Shown in pieces: positions 1-8,260 of a stretch of DNA of 64,000 nt; positions within the stretch are counted from its first letter, which is position 1, and every line of letters begins with the position of its first letter. The DNA lies in contig NZ_JAHXBU010000093.1 of assembly GCF_020178975.1 (NCBI RefSeq), forward strand, positions 496,001 through 560,000. Direction: 5' to 3'. The notes under the pieces are model-generated. The model searched no databases, was not told the DNA's origin, and saw only the letters and a program-made list of their open reading frames with translations. The stretch is from Cesiribacter sp. SM1 (lineage in GTDB: Bacteria; Bacteroidota; Bacteroidia; Cytophagales; Cyclobacteriaceae). The translations under genes were made by a program, and so were the position numbers.

Positions 1-364
1 TGGGGTAAAAGTATTTTCATAGGTGTGGCTTCAGGTAAAGAACATGCTGCAGCAGCGCAGCGCCACAAGGTATCAGGACGAAACAGCAGGAGAAGCTCGT
101 TTTGCTGTTGTTAACAGGTTATTTTAAGGAATAATGCTGTTTTGGAATGGGGGTAGGGCAGTGCTTTTTTAGTTGGAATGGTGTGATGATTTTTATGCTT
201 TTAGAGATTTTCTGGACAGAAGGTGCTGTTTGAATTGTATTCTTCCTGCTTTAAGGTCTGGGTGTGCAAGCAATCCTCTGAATTGTGATAGTAATAGTTT
301 GTGAGGTGTGCGGTTTTAAGTGGCACCTAATGCATGTTCCTTTACAATATAAATTGCAAATAAC
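1..364. other. Gene-free upstream region
   Basis: I see no convincing coding frame on either strand here, and no clear match to the TAnnTTTG promoter box of Bacteroidota. The stretch presumably holds the promoter and 5' leader of the lipoprotein gene that starts at 365. The end of the previous gene is not visible. Confidence 0.5.
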
Positions 365-1654
365 ATGCGAAACACAAATCTGATGATGCTGGCCTTTGTG
401 CTGTTGGTGGCATGGGGGTGTAAAAAAGACGATGAGCCGGTAACAACGGGTGTGCTAAGTGGTACAATTACCGATGCTGATACAGATGCCGCACTGGATG
501 GGGTACGTATCATTGTGATGGAATCTAATACCAATGCGCCTGTAAAATCACTGACAACCGGTGCCGATGGTGCATATAAAACTGAGCTTTCTGGTGGCAG
601 CTACTACCTGAAGCTTTATCGCCAGGGCTACGATCAGGTACCGCCCAAGGGCATGAGTCCTTTGCCTTTTACCGTATCAGTGGGTACCGATGTGGCAAAA
701 CCATACGAAATGAACCCAAGTGCTGTTCAAAACGGCGGCTATGTAAAAGGAAAAGTGACCGAAGCAGGCACAGGTGTGGCAGGCGTGTTGGTGGTAGCCG
801 AAAAAGACGGCCAGGGATATTCTGCAGTAACTGATGCTGCGGGAGATTATTACATCTACAATCTGCCAGCTGGCAGCTATGCCCTAAAGGGATGGATTAG
901 CGGCTATAGCTCCGAGCAGCCAACAGTTTCTGTTACAACATCGGCAGAAAGCACCCAAAACCTACAGCTAAGCAGGGGGGCTGCCGGTTCAGTTAGTGGT
1001 ACTGTTACCTTTTTGGCATCTAACGCTCGTGAGGTAGATATTACCCTCACGCACCCCTTAACAAAGGAGGCAATTCCAGGACTGCTTACCAGTTCCTCTC
1101 AAAACTATAGCATTGCCAATGTTCCGGCAGGTACTTACATTGCGCGTGCTTCCTACCAGAACGACGAGCGCGTTGTAGATCCCGACTGGATCGTAAAAAA
1201 TGGCGAACCTGTTGTGAATGTAGATGGTGGCGCAGTGTCGCTTGACTTCAGCCTAACCGGATCTGTAAGACTTACAACACCCACAAACCTGGCTACCACT
1301 ACAGAACCAATAGAAGTGGCCTCTGCTACCCCGCGTTTTACCTGGGCAGCATACTCCAGCACCAGCGATTATGTATTGGAGGTATCTGATGCTAATGGCA
1401 ACGTAATCTGGGGCGGCTTTGGCATCGGCACTATAGCCAATGGTACTACCGGACCTGTTAAAAAGGTAATTGTACCCTCCGGCCAGACTTCTGCAGATTA
1501 CAATTTTGATGGATCTGCCTTAAGAGCATTGGAGCCTGGCAAGGTATACCGCTGGAAGGTGTATGCCAGTAAAGACGACAACAAAGAAAATACTGGCTGG
1601 AAGCTTATCTCTGTAAGCGAAGACCAGATGGGTCTGATCAGGTTAGCCGAATAA
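365..1654 (+). CDS. Surface lipoprotein with carboxypeptidase-regulatory-like repeats
   Basis: The N-terminus is a lipoprotein signal with the lipid Cys at residue 19, followed by KKDDE. Acidic residues after the Cys often accompany surface export in Bacteroidota. Three beta-sandwich repeats of the CarboxypepD_reg/DUF4480-like type can be read at about residues 29-92, 124-182 and 208-270, each with a G-x-V/I start and a D/G-x-Y-x-I/L-x-x-L-x-x-G core. The last third (about 305-425) resembles a fibronectin-like domain with the phrase ATPRFTW. There is no catalytic motif, so an adhesive, scaffold or sugar-binding role is more likely than an enzymatic one, but this is inference. It stands alone: a strong terminator follows and complex I genes begin behind a separate promoter. 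Confidence 0.85.
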   Translation: MRNTNLMMLAFVLLVAWGCKKDDEPVTTGVLSGTITDADTDAALDGVRIIVMESNTNAPVKSLTTGADGAYKTELSGGSYYLKLYRQGYDQVPPKGMSPLPFTVSVGTDVAKPYEMNPSAVQNGGYVKGKVTEAGTGVAGVLVVAEKDGQGYSAVTDAAGDYYIYNLPAGSYALKGWISGYSSEQPTVSVTTSAESTQNLQLSRGAAGSVSGTVTFLASNAREVDITLTHPLTKEAIPGLLTSSSQNYSIANVPAGTYIARASYQNDERVVDPDWIVKNGEPVVNVDGGAVSLDFSLTGSVRLTTPTNLATTTEPIEVASATPRFTWAAYSSTSDYVLEVSDANGNVIWGGFGIGTIANGTTGPVKKVIVPSGQTSADYNFDGSALRALEPGKVYRWKVYASKDDNKENTGWKLISVSEDQMGLIRLAE

Positions 1655-1682
1655 TATACATTCTTCCCTCTCAACCAAAGAG

Positions 1683-1722
1683 AGCCCCGGCCTGTGCATA
1701 GTGCATGGTGCCGGGGCTTTTG
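1683..1722 (+). terminator. Rho-independent terminator after the surface lipoprotein
   Basis: A 9 bp perfect GC-rich stem (AGCCCCGGC at 1683-1691 with GCCGGGGCT at 1710-1718) closes an 18 nt loop and is followed by a short T run. It separates the lipoprotein gene from nuoH. Confidence 0.85.
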
Positions 1723-1738
1723 TGTTGTGATGCCAGGC

Positions 1739-1768
1739 TTGTTTTAAAGTCTATGCCGCCTATCTTTG
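1739..1768 (+). promoter_or_regulatory. Bacteroidota-type promoter of nuoH
   Basis: TTG at 1739-1741, a 19 bp spacer, then TATCTTTG at 1761-1768 match the Bacteroidota consensus TTTG-N19-21-TAnnTTTG. The predicted transcription start falls about 7 nt after the box, which is at or next to the nuoH ATG at 1775. The mRNA would be leaderless or nearly so. The site lies just after the upstream terminator, as expected for the start of a transcription unit. Confidence 0.6.
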
Positions 1769-1774
1769 TAATGC

Positions 1775-2881
1775 ATGACTACCCTACTTTTCTTTCTGCC
1801 CTTTTTGCTCCTTTTTGTGGTGCTGGCTGTATGGGCCGAGCGAAAGGTATCGGCTTTGATCCAGGACCGCCTGGGGCCGATGGAGGTAGGGCACTGGGGC
1901 TTACTGCAAACTGTGGCCGACCTGCTGAAGCTGCTGCAGAAAGAAGACATTGTGCCGGCTGCGGCCGATCGTAAAATGTTTCTGGTAGCGCCCGTGATCA
2001 TTTTTGTGGCGGTGTTTGCCGGTTATGCCGTGCTGCCGCTTACCAATGGCTGGGCAGGCTCTGCCACAGCGGTAGGCGTTTTCTACCTGATCTCCATTAT
2101 TTCTTTGGATGTTATTGGTATTCTGATGGCCGGCTGGGGCAGTAACAGCAAGTACTCCCTCTATGGTGCATTGCGTTCGGTGGCACAGATCATATCATAT
2201 GAGGTGCCCCTGGGGCTAACTATATTGTGTACCGTAATGCTGGCTGGCTCCCTTAACCTGCAGGAGATCAGCTTTCAGCAGGGTATTTGGGTTAACGATG
2301 TGGTGGGTGCAGAAGCGGAGCGGCTGTGGCTGTTTGGCTTGCCTGCCCTGGGTGTAGAGCTAACAGAGGTAGGTGGCTTCCTTACCTGGAATGTGGTACG
2401 CATGCCCCTCTTTTTCTTTGTGTGGCTTATTTTCTTTATAGCCTCCCTGGCCGAATGTAACCGTGCCCCCTTCGATTTGCCTGAAGCAGAATCTGAAATT
2501 GTGGGTGGTTACCATACCGAATACAGCGGTTTTCGCTGGAGCCTGGTGTTCCTGGCGGAATATAGCATGATGCTGCTGGTCTCCTTCCTGGGTGTTATCC
2601 TCTTCTGGGGCAGCTGGAATACCCCGCTGCCCAATGTAGGCCCGCTGCGCCTGGCCGAGTGGACAAGCGGAGCACCTGGCACAGTAGCCGGACACCTCTG
2701 GAGTGGTTTTTGGCTGATCAGCAAGGCCTTTCTGATGATACTGCTGCAGATGTGGATACGCTGGACCTACCCCCGACTGCGTGTAGACCAGCTGATGTCG
2801 CTTTGCTGGAAATACCTTACCCCTGCAGCCATTATCCTGCTCTTGCTTACCGGCGTATGGCGACTGATCGGGATTGGTTAA
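1775..2881 (+). CDS. nuoH: NADH-quinone oxidoreductase subunit H
   Basis: Membrane subunit of respiratory complex I that helps form the quinone chamber and links the peripheral arm to the proton pumps. The 368-residue length is normal. Family signatures are the N-terminal AERKVSALIQDRLGP and the loop RAPFDLPEAESEIVGGYHTE, with about eight hydrophobic segments. The ATG at 1775 was chosen because family similarity begins at once and the promoter box ends 6 nt upstream. An ATG at 1771 is out of frame. No nuoA-G genes precede it. The gap to nuoI is 228 bp. Confidence 0.97.
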   Translation: MTTLLFFLPFLLLFVVLAVWAERKVSALIQDRLGPMEVGHWGLLQTVADLLKLLQKEDIVPAAADRKMFLVAPVIIFVAVFAGYAVLPLTNGWAGSATAVGVFYLISIISLDVIGILMAGWGSNSKYSLYGALRSVAQIISYEVPLGLTILCTVMLAGSLNLQEISFQQGIWVNDVVGAEAERLWLFGLPALGVELTEVGGFLTWNVVRMPLFFFVWLIFFIASLAECNRAPFDLPEAESEIVGGYHTEYSGFRWSLVFLAEYSMMLLVSFLGVILFWGSWNTPLPNVGPLRLAEWTSGAPGTVAGHLWSGFWLISKAFLMILLQMWIRWTYPRLRVDQLMSLCWKYLTPAAIILLLLTGVWRLIGIG

Positions 2882-3109
2882 TGAGCGAATCCGGAGCTGG
2901 TGTGGGAAAACAGGTACATACACTCAAATCCGAATTGGGCAGGGGATTCAAAAATCTTTTAAAGCTTTTTTTGTAGTTTTAAGTTTAATATTTGGCAGAA
3001 GTCGTTTTATATGAATGGTGCATTGGTAGAGGAGATTGCTTTTTGCTGTTGTTGTAGTTTCTAAGCAGAAACTACAGTAAGAAATCATGCACTAATACAG
3101 ACTCCCAAA

Positions 3110-4942
3110 ATGGCAACAGAATTCCCGAAAGAGCAGCCTCAGCAGGGGCCGCAAATCAATAGAAATACATACTTCGGCAACATGGGTACTGCTACCCGTA
3201 CGCTGCTGCATGGGCTAAAGCTTACCTGGCGGCATTTTCTGGAATCCCGCCAGAGCCGTAAGCCGGTAGGGGTGGAGCAGGATAATTATTTTGAGCAGCA
3301 GACCGGTATCTTTACCCTGCAGTACCCAAAAGAGAGCCTGCCGGTGCCGGATAATGCCCGTTACCGCCTGCACAATGAAATAGAAGATTGCATTGTATGC
3401 GATAAGTGTGCAAAGGTGTGCCCGGTAGATTGCATTGAAATAGAACCCATCAAAGCGGTAGAAACCAGTGGCCAGACCTCTGATGGTACACCCAAACGCA
3501 TACACGCTGCCAGGTTCGATATAGACATGGCTAAATGCTGCTTCTGCGGCCTCTGCACCACTGTGTGCCCCACCGAGTGCCTTACTATGACGAAGGTGTA
3601 CGACTTCAGCGAATTTGATGTAGCCGACCACACCTATGCCTTTGCCGAAATGAGTCCGCTTGAAATTCTGCAAAAGCGAAAAGAACTGGAGGAGCACCAG
3701 GCACAGAAAGAAGCACAAAAAGCTGCCAGACCAGCCGCTGCTGCAGCTAAGCCGGCAGTAGCAAAACCAAGCGTGGCGCGGCCGGCTTCGGCGCGGCCGG
3801 CATCGGCGCGGCCAGTTCCGTCTGCCGCCCGTCCTGCCGCACCTAAGCCGGTCGCACCTAGCCCGGCCACACCTAAGCCGGCCGCACCCAAGCCAGCAGA
3901 TGCTGAAGCTAATGCTCCCGAAACTGCACAAGACACTGCCCGTAAGCTGATGGAGCAGAAGAAAGCAGCCGAGGCAGCAACTGGAATGAATTCTGCAGCA
4001 GAAGCACCCAACCCAACCATGAAATCTGCACCCACACCAGCGGGTACAGAAGATTCGCCGGCGCCTGGAGCGGAAAAGCCTAAGTTCAGGCCACGCCCCA
4101 TGATGAAGCCAAAAGCTGCTACATCTGATGCAGGCGAAGCCAAGCCATCGGCCAGCGAGGAGGCATCTGCAGCACTGCCCGCAAGCAGTACAACAGGAGC
4201 GGCGCCCAAGCCTCGCCCTGTAATGAAGCCGGTTGTGAAAAAGGCAGCACCACCGGCAGGGGAGGAGAAGGGGCCAGCGCAGCAAGCCTCTGCTGCGCCA
4301 GCCAGACCCAGGCCAGTGATGAAGCCAGTGGTGAAAAAAGCCAGCCCTCCGGAAAATATTGAAGCTTCAGCCACTGATCAGCCTAAGGACAATTCAGTGG
4401 CTCCGGAGGCACAACAAACTGCTACGCCTCCCAGGCCACGGCCGGTAATGAAGCCAAAGCCGGTAGTTAAAAAGGCAGATCCGGCAGCAGCCAGCACAGA
4501 TGCGAACGTGCGGACGGAGACTGCCGGGGCCAGCCCGGAAAATAGCACCAAAGGATCTGCAGAAGACCCTTCGCAGGCCGATGCCCCTGTGCAGGCTAAA
4601 CCAGCTTCTGCCAGGCCACGCCCGGTGATGAAGCCTGTAATCCGTAAAACGGAGACACCGGAAGCTACAAATCAGCCTTTATCTGATGAGCCTATGGAGA
4701 CTTCAGGGGGAGAAACTAAAAAGCCACGACCTGTTATTAAACCAGTCATACCAAAGCAGCAAGCTATGCAAGCAGATGAAACACCCAGTCAGAAAGAGGC
4801 AAATGAGCAGGAAAATAAGGGGCCAAAGCCAGTAGTAGATAAAAAAGTAGTAATCCGTAAACCAGAGCGCGAAGCGCTTTCCGAAGAAGAAAAGCGCCAG
4901 GACGATAGCCAGCGTCCCGAACCACCCGGCAGGGCAGGCTAG
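3110..4942 (+). CDS. nuoI: NADH-quinone oxidoreductase subunit I with long repetitive C-terminal tail
   Basis: Residues 1-200 are a recognisable NuoI, the 8Fe ferredoxin subunit that carries electrons through clusters N6a and N6b. The ligands are C94-C97-C100-C104 and C143-C146-C149-C153, each in a CxxCxxCxxxCP motif. Residues from about 203 to 610 are not part of the family. This tail is Ala/Pro/Lys rich, first with (S/A)ARPA and APKPA repeats, then with seven degenerate copies of PRPVMKPVVKK centred near residues 329, 370, 402, 446, 505, 541 and 574. It ends in a charged segment and is predicted to be disordered and basic, on the cytoplasmic side. Usual NuoI length is about 150-220 residues. 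The reading frame is continuous into the tail, so this is an extension and not a sequencing frameshift that I can see. Confidence 0.93.
   Translation: MATEFPKEQPQQGPQINRNTYFGNMGTATRTLLHGLKLTWRHFLESRQSRKPVGVEQDNYFEQQTGIFTLQYPKESLPVPDNARYRLHNEIEDCIVCDKCAKVCPVDCIEIEPIKAVETSGQTSDGTPKRIHAARFDIDMAKCCFCGLCTTVCPTECLTMTKVYDFSEFDVADHTYAFAEMSPLEILQKRKELEEHQAQKEAQKAARPAAAAAKPAVAKPSVARPASARPASARPVPSAARPAAPKPVAPSPATPKPAAPKPADAEANAPETAQDTARKLMEQKKAAEAATGMNSAAEAPNPTMKSAPTPAGTEDSPAPGAEKPKFRPRPMMKPKAATSDAGEAKPSASEEASAALPASSTTGAAPKPRPVMKPVVKKAAPPAGEEKGPAQQASAAPARPRPVMKPVVKKASPPENIEASATDQPKDNSVAPEAQQTATPPRPRPVMKPKPVVKKADPAAASTDANVRTETAGASPENSTKGSAEDPSQADAPVQAKPASARPRPVMKPVIRKTETPEATNQPLSDEPMETSGGETKKPRPVIKPVIPKQQAMQADETPSQKEANEQENKGPKPVVDKKVVIRKPEREALSEEEKRQDDSQRPEPPGRAG
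3734..4880 (+). repeat. Degenerate repeats coding the NuoI tail
   Basis: This DNA encodes low-complexity Ala/Pro/Lys sequence. Three near-identical 15 bp units of the type GCGCGGCCGGCWTCG lie around 3775-3813. Longer degenerate units encoding RPRPVMKPVVKK recur at intervals of roughly 90-190 bp from about 4080 to 4870. The long antisense frames across this region are by-products of its composition. Confidence 0.8.
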
Positions 4943-5003
4943 CACAGCGTGTTGGTTTAGGCTTTCTTCTTTATCTTTCCTCCATCTTAGGTTTTACCTG
5001 CTC

Positions 5004-5570
5004 ATGGTTTTGTTCCTGTTCTATGCCTTCGCAGCGCTAACACTGGCATCGGCCCTGGTGATCCTGTTTACCCGAAACCTGCTGTATGCAGCTTTCTCAC
5101 TTATCTTTTGCTTTTTAGGCGTGGCGGCCATTTATGTGCTAAGTGGTGCCGATTTTATTGGTGTTACCCAGATTGTGGTTTACGTAGGCGGAGTGCTTAT
5201 CCTGCTTATTTTCGGGGTAATGCTCACCAACCGTATTTCCACCAGCCCGGTTATTACTGATTTGCATAACCAGTTCTGGGGTTATTTGCTGCCTGCAGGT
5301 TTATTGGTATTGCTGATTGGCACCCTGGGGCAGCTTGCCCTGCCCGACTGGGCAATGCGTGCGCAGGAGAATGCTACCCTTGTGCAGGCCTCAACAGTAG
5401 AGCCCCTGGGCGTACACCTCATGACACAATATGTACTGGCTTTTGAGCTCGCTGGTATCCTGCTGCTGCTGGCACTGGTAGGGGCAGCCACCCTGGCAAA
5501 GCCTGCAGCACCAGAAAGCATAGCAGTTACATCAACAGGAATCAATACACAAAATCCAGCACAACCATGA
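5004..5570 (+). CDS. nuoJ: NADH-quinone oxidoreductase subunit J
   Basis: Integral membrane subunit of complex I, 188 residues with about five hydrophobic segments. The family pattern is clear in the first 90 residues (AFSLIFCFLGVAAIYVLSGA, then QIVVYVGGVLILLIFGVML). In complex I this subunit carries the pi-bulge helix that gates the proton path between the quinone site and the pumps. It starts 61 bp after nuoI and its stop overlaps the nuoK start by 4 bp (ATGA), which suggests translational coupling. Confidence 0.95.
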   Translation: MVLFLFYAFAALTLASALVILFTRNLLYAAFSLIFCFLGVAAIYVLSGADFIGVTQIVVYVGGVLILLIFGVMLTNRISTSPVITDLHNQFWGYLLPAGLLVLLIGTLGQLALPDWAMRAQENATLVQASTVEPLGVHLMTQYVLAFELAGILLLLALVGAATLAKPAAPESIAVTSTGINTQNPAQP

Positions 5571-5872
5571 TTCCGCTCTCACATTACCTGATACTGGCCA
5601 CCCTGCTGTTTTGCATAGGGCTTGCGGTAACCATTACCCGTAAAAATGCCATTGCAGTGCTCATAGGCCTTGAGCTGATGCTGAATGCCGCCAATATAAA
5701 CCTGGTTGCTTTTAGCCGCTACGATGGTGTGCAGTTGCAGGGGCAGATGTTTGCACTCTTTGTAATTGTGGTGGCGGCTGCCGAGGCGGCTGTGGCACTT
5801 GCGCTGGTGGTGCGGGTGTACGGTTATTACAAAATTGCCGATCTGGATAAGTTGAACAGATTAAAAGGATAA
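5567..5872 (+). CDS. nuoK: NADH-quinone oxidoreductase subunit K
   Basis: Small three-helix proton-channel subunit of complex I, 101 residues, the normal size. The two membrane glutamates that mark NuoK are present: E36 in LIGLELMLNAANINLV and E73 in VAAAEAAVALAL. It overlaps nuoJ by 4 bp and is followed after 9 bp by nuoL. Confidence 0.96.
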   Translation: MIPLSHYLILATLLFCIGLAVTITRKNAIAVLIGLELMLNAANINLVAFSRYDGVQLQGQMFALFVIVVAAAEAAVALALVVRVYGYYKIADLDKLNRLKG

Positions 5873-5881
5873 CTTAGGGCC

Positions 5882-8053
5882 GTGAATTCTGCCGATCTCC
5901 TACAGCCACTCCCGTTTAGTCCGCTTACTGCCATGGCAGCAGGTGTGCTCCTGCTTCCTTTGCTGGGAGCGCTGCTGGTGCTCCTGCTCCGGGGGCGTGG
6001 CCATTGGCTCATGATTGGATTTCAGGCAGTAGCACTGCTTATTTCAGTTTATCTTTTTAGCAGGCTCTGGCCGGGCAACAGCGATGCTGCAACTATATCG
6101 CCAGCGCTTACGCATGCCCGCTGGAACTGGTTTACACCAGGGGCAGGCTATCCTTTTACACTGGGTATCTGGCTTACCATTCCTGCCGCCCTGTTACTGG
6201 TGGTGGTAAATGGCGTGGCCCTGCTGGTGCAGCTGTTTTCGGTGGTGTACATGTGGAAAGATCCGGGCTTTAACCGCTATTTTTCTTTCCTGGGTTTCTT
6301 TGTGTTTGCCATGCTGGGCATTGTGCTGGCCGATAACCTGTTTCTTATTTTCTGCTTTTGGGAGGGGGTAGGACTGGCCTCCTACCTGCTCATTGGTTTT
6401 TGGTTTAATAAGCCCCAGGCCGCAGCCGCCGCTAAAAAAGCATTCCTGGTAAACCGGGTGGGCGATATTGGCTTTTTGATCGCACTCCTCATTTTCTACG
6501 CCCAGTTCCGTACCCTCGATCTGGCTGCGCTCTTTCAGCTAATGCCCGCCAGCTACATACAAAGCGGCGACTGGCAGGCGGTATGGTCGGGTGCTGCTGG
6601 TGCACTGCCCGCTATTTTGCTAACTGTAGCAGGTTTTGGGCTGCTAATGGGAGCTATTGGTAAATCGGCACAGTTTCCCCTGCAGATATGGCTGCCCGAT
6701 GCCATGGAGGGCCCAACGCCTGTTTCGGCGCTGCTGCATGCGGCTACCATGGTGGCGGCCGGGGTATACCTCCTGAGCAGGGTATTCCCGCTGCTTACCC
6801 CAATGGTGCTGGATATAACAGCTTTTATTGGCGCCACAACGGCCTTTATGGGTGCTTTTGCAGCCTTTGCACAGCACGATATTAAAAAAGTTCTTGCCTT
6901 TTCCACCATTTCGCAACTGGGGTATATGGTAATGGGCATGGGTGCCGGCGCTTACGATGCAGCGCTTTTTCACCTGCTCACCCATGCCTTCTTCAAAGCT
7001 GGACTTTTCCTGTCGGCAGGCGCCGTTATTTATGCGCTGCATGAGGCAGCCCACCGCCGCCATACCCACTTCGATGCCCAGGATATGCGTAACATGGGCG
7101 GTTTGCGCAGAAAGCTGCCTTTTACCTTTGTCATCTACCTCCTGTGCATGCTGGCGCTGGCTGGCTTGCCTTTTCTTTCAGGTTTTCTTTCCAAAGATGC
7201 CATCCTTACCGGTACTATGGGCTGGGCATCAGTTGCCAGAAAGCAGTGGGGTATTTTAGCCTGGCTGGTGCCCCTGGCAGGCTTTACCACCGCCCTGCTT
7301 ACGCCCATTTACATGGGCCGGCAGCTATTCCTGGTGTTCTTTGGCTACAACCGCCTTTCCGATGGCAACGAAGTATCCTATGGCGCCATCCGTGAAGTGC
7401 CCATGCTCATGCGCTTTCCACTGCTGGTGCTGGCCCTGCTCTCGCTGGGTATCTGGTTTAGTTTCGATGCTTTCGATTTTCAGGGAGCATGGCCCATGCG
7501 CCTGCTGCAGCTGCCCCAGGTGGCAGTGCCGGGCTCTTTAACAGAATACCAGGCGGCCAACAGGCTTTTTGACATCAGAGAGGCTGCCTTTCGCTACCAC
7601 ACATTCACAGGTGTTGTTTCTGCCATCCTGGTGCTGATGGGGCTGTTGCTGGCTTACCTGATCTATCACCTGTTCAACGGCAGGGGTTCCTTCTATAATA
7701 ATAAGTTTGTATTCCGGAGCCGCATTACCAGGCTCTCGTACAGTAACTGGCACCTCGATGCTATTTATCGGCGTACCGTAATCGCTTTTGGGCTGGGGCT
7801 GATGCACTTTGCCAACTGGCTCGACAGAAAAGTAATAGACCGGCTGGTAGACCTGCTGGGGATGTCGGGCGTGGTATTCGGGCATGTGGTGTACTGGTTC
7901 GACCGTACTTTTATAGATGGGGCCGTTCAGGTGAGCGTGTGGGTAGCGGGGCAGGCAGGGCATTTTAGCCGTTCCATGAGCGGACGGGTACAGCAGTACC
8001 TGCTCATTATGCTGGCTTGTATGATGGCAATCATCTTATGGATGTTCTTTTAA
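5882..8053 (+). CDS. nuoL: NADH-quinone oxidoreductase subunit L
   Basis: Antiporter-like proton pump of complex I at the distal end of the membrane arm. The conserved ion-path residues sit in FCFWEGVGLASYLLIGFW (helix 5 Glu) and GKSAQFPLQIWLPDAMEGPT (helix 7 Lys), with the partner helix HAATMVAAGVYLLSR. At 723 residues it is longer than the roughly 610-640 usual; the extra length is in the C-terminal half, around the lateral helix. The start is a GTG at 5882, 9 bp after nuoK. An in-frame ATG at 5933 would remove 17 residues and cannot be excluded. Confidence 0.96.
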   Translation: MNSADLLQPLPFSPLTAMAAGVLLLPLLGALLVLLLRGRGHWLMIGFQAVALLISVYLFSRLWPGNSDAATISPALTHARWNWFTPGAGYPFTLGIWLTIPAALLLVVVNGVALLVQLFSVVYMWKDPGFNRYFSFLGFFVFAMLGIVLADNLFLIFCFWEGVGLASYLLIGFWFNKPQAAAAAKKAFLVNRVGDIGFLIALLIFYAQFRTLDLAALFQLMPASYIQSGDWQAVWSGAAGALPAILLTVAGFGLLMGAIGKSAQFPLQIWLPDAMEGPTPVSALLHAATMVAAGVYLLSRVFPLLTPMVLDITAFIGATTAFMGAFAAFAQHDIKKVLAFSTISQLGYMVMGMGAGAYDAALFHLLTHAFFKAGLFLSAGAVIYALHEAAHRRHTHFDAQDMRNMGGLRRKLPFTFVIYLLCMLALAGLPFLSGFLSKDAILTGTMGWASVARKQWGILAWLVPLAGFTTALLTPIYMGRQLFLVFFGYNRLSDGNEVSYGAIREVPMLMRFPLLVLALLSLGIWFSFDAFDFQGAWPMRLLQLPQVAVPGSLTEYQAANRLFDIREAAFRYHTFTGVVSAILVLMGLLLAYLIYHLFNGRGSFYNNKFVFRSRITRLSYSNWHLDAIYRRTVIAFGLGLMHFANWLDRKVIDRLVDLLGMSGVVFGHVVYWFDRTFIDGAVQVSVWVAGQAGHFSRSMSGRVQQYLLIMLACMMAIILWMFF

Positions 8054-8260
8054 CAAATTGAAAATTAATACAAGGTATTTAATATCTGGGCTTTGGGCTT
8101 AAAGAAACGGATTGAGAAGATGTTAAAACACATGTCCTATACCTGATACCCATACCTTTTTATATCTTGCAGCCGAATTGCGGCCAGGCGTTTTCCAAAG
8201 AAGCCTGCTGCAGATCTGCTGCTTCTGTAGCGCCGGTTTAACCGGTAAAAGCTGTTTTGC

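Noticed and set aside
2881-2976. 31-codon frame starting inside the nuoH stop codon (MSESGAGVGKQ...)
   Set aside because: The ATG overlaps the TAA and could be coupled, but the peptide is short and resembles no complex I subunit. It could be real, but I cannot support it.
3215-4374. Long antisense open frames across nuoI, including a 356-codon and a 246-codon frame
   Set aside because: They mirror the GC-rich repeats of the NuoI tail, have low-complexity Cys/Arg or Ala/Gly composition, and lie wholly inside a well supported gene.
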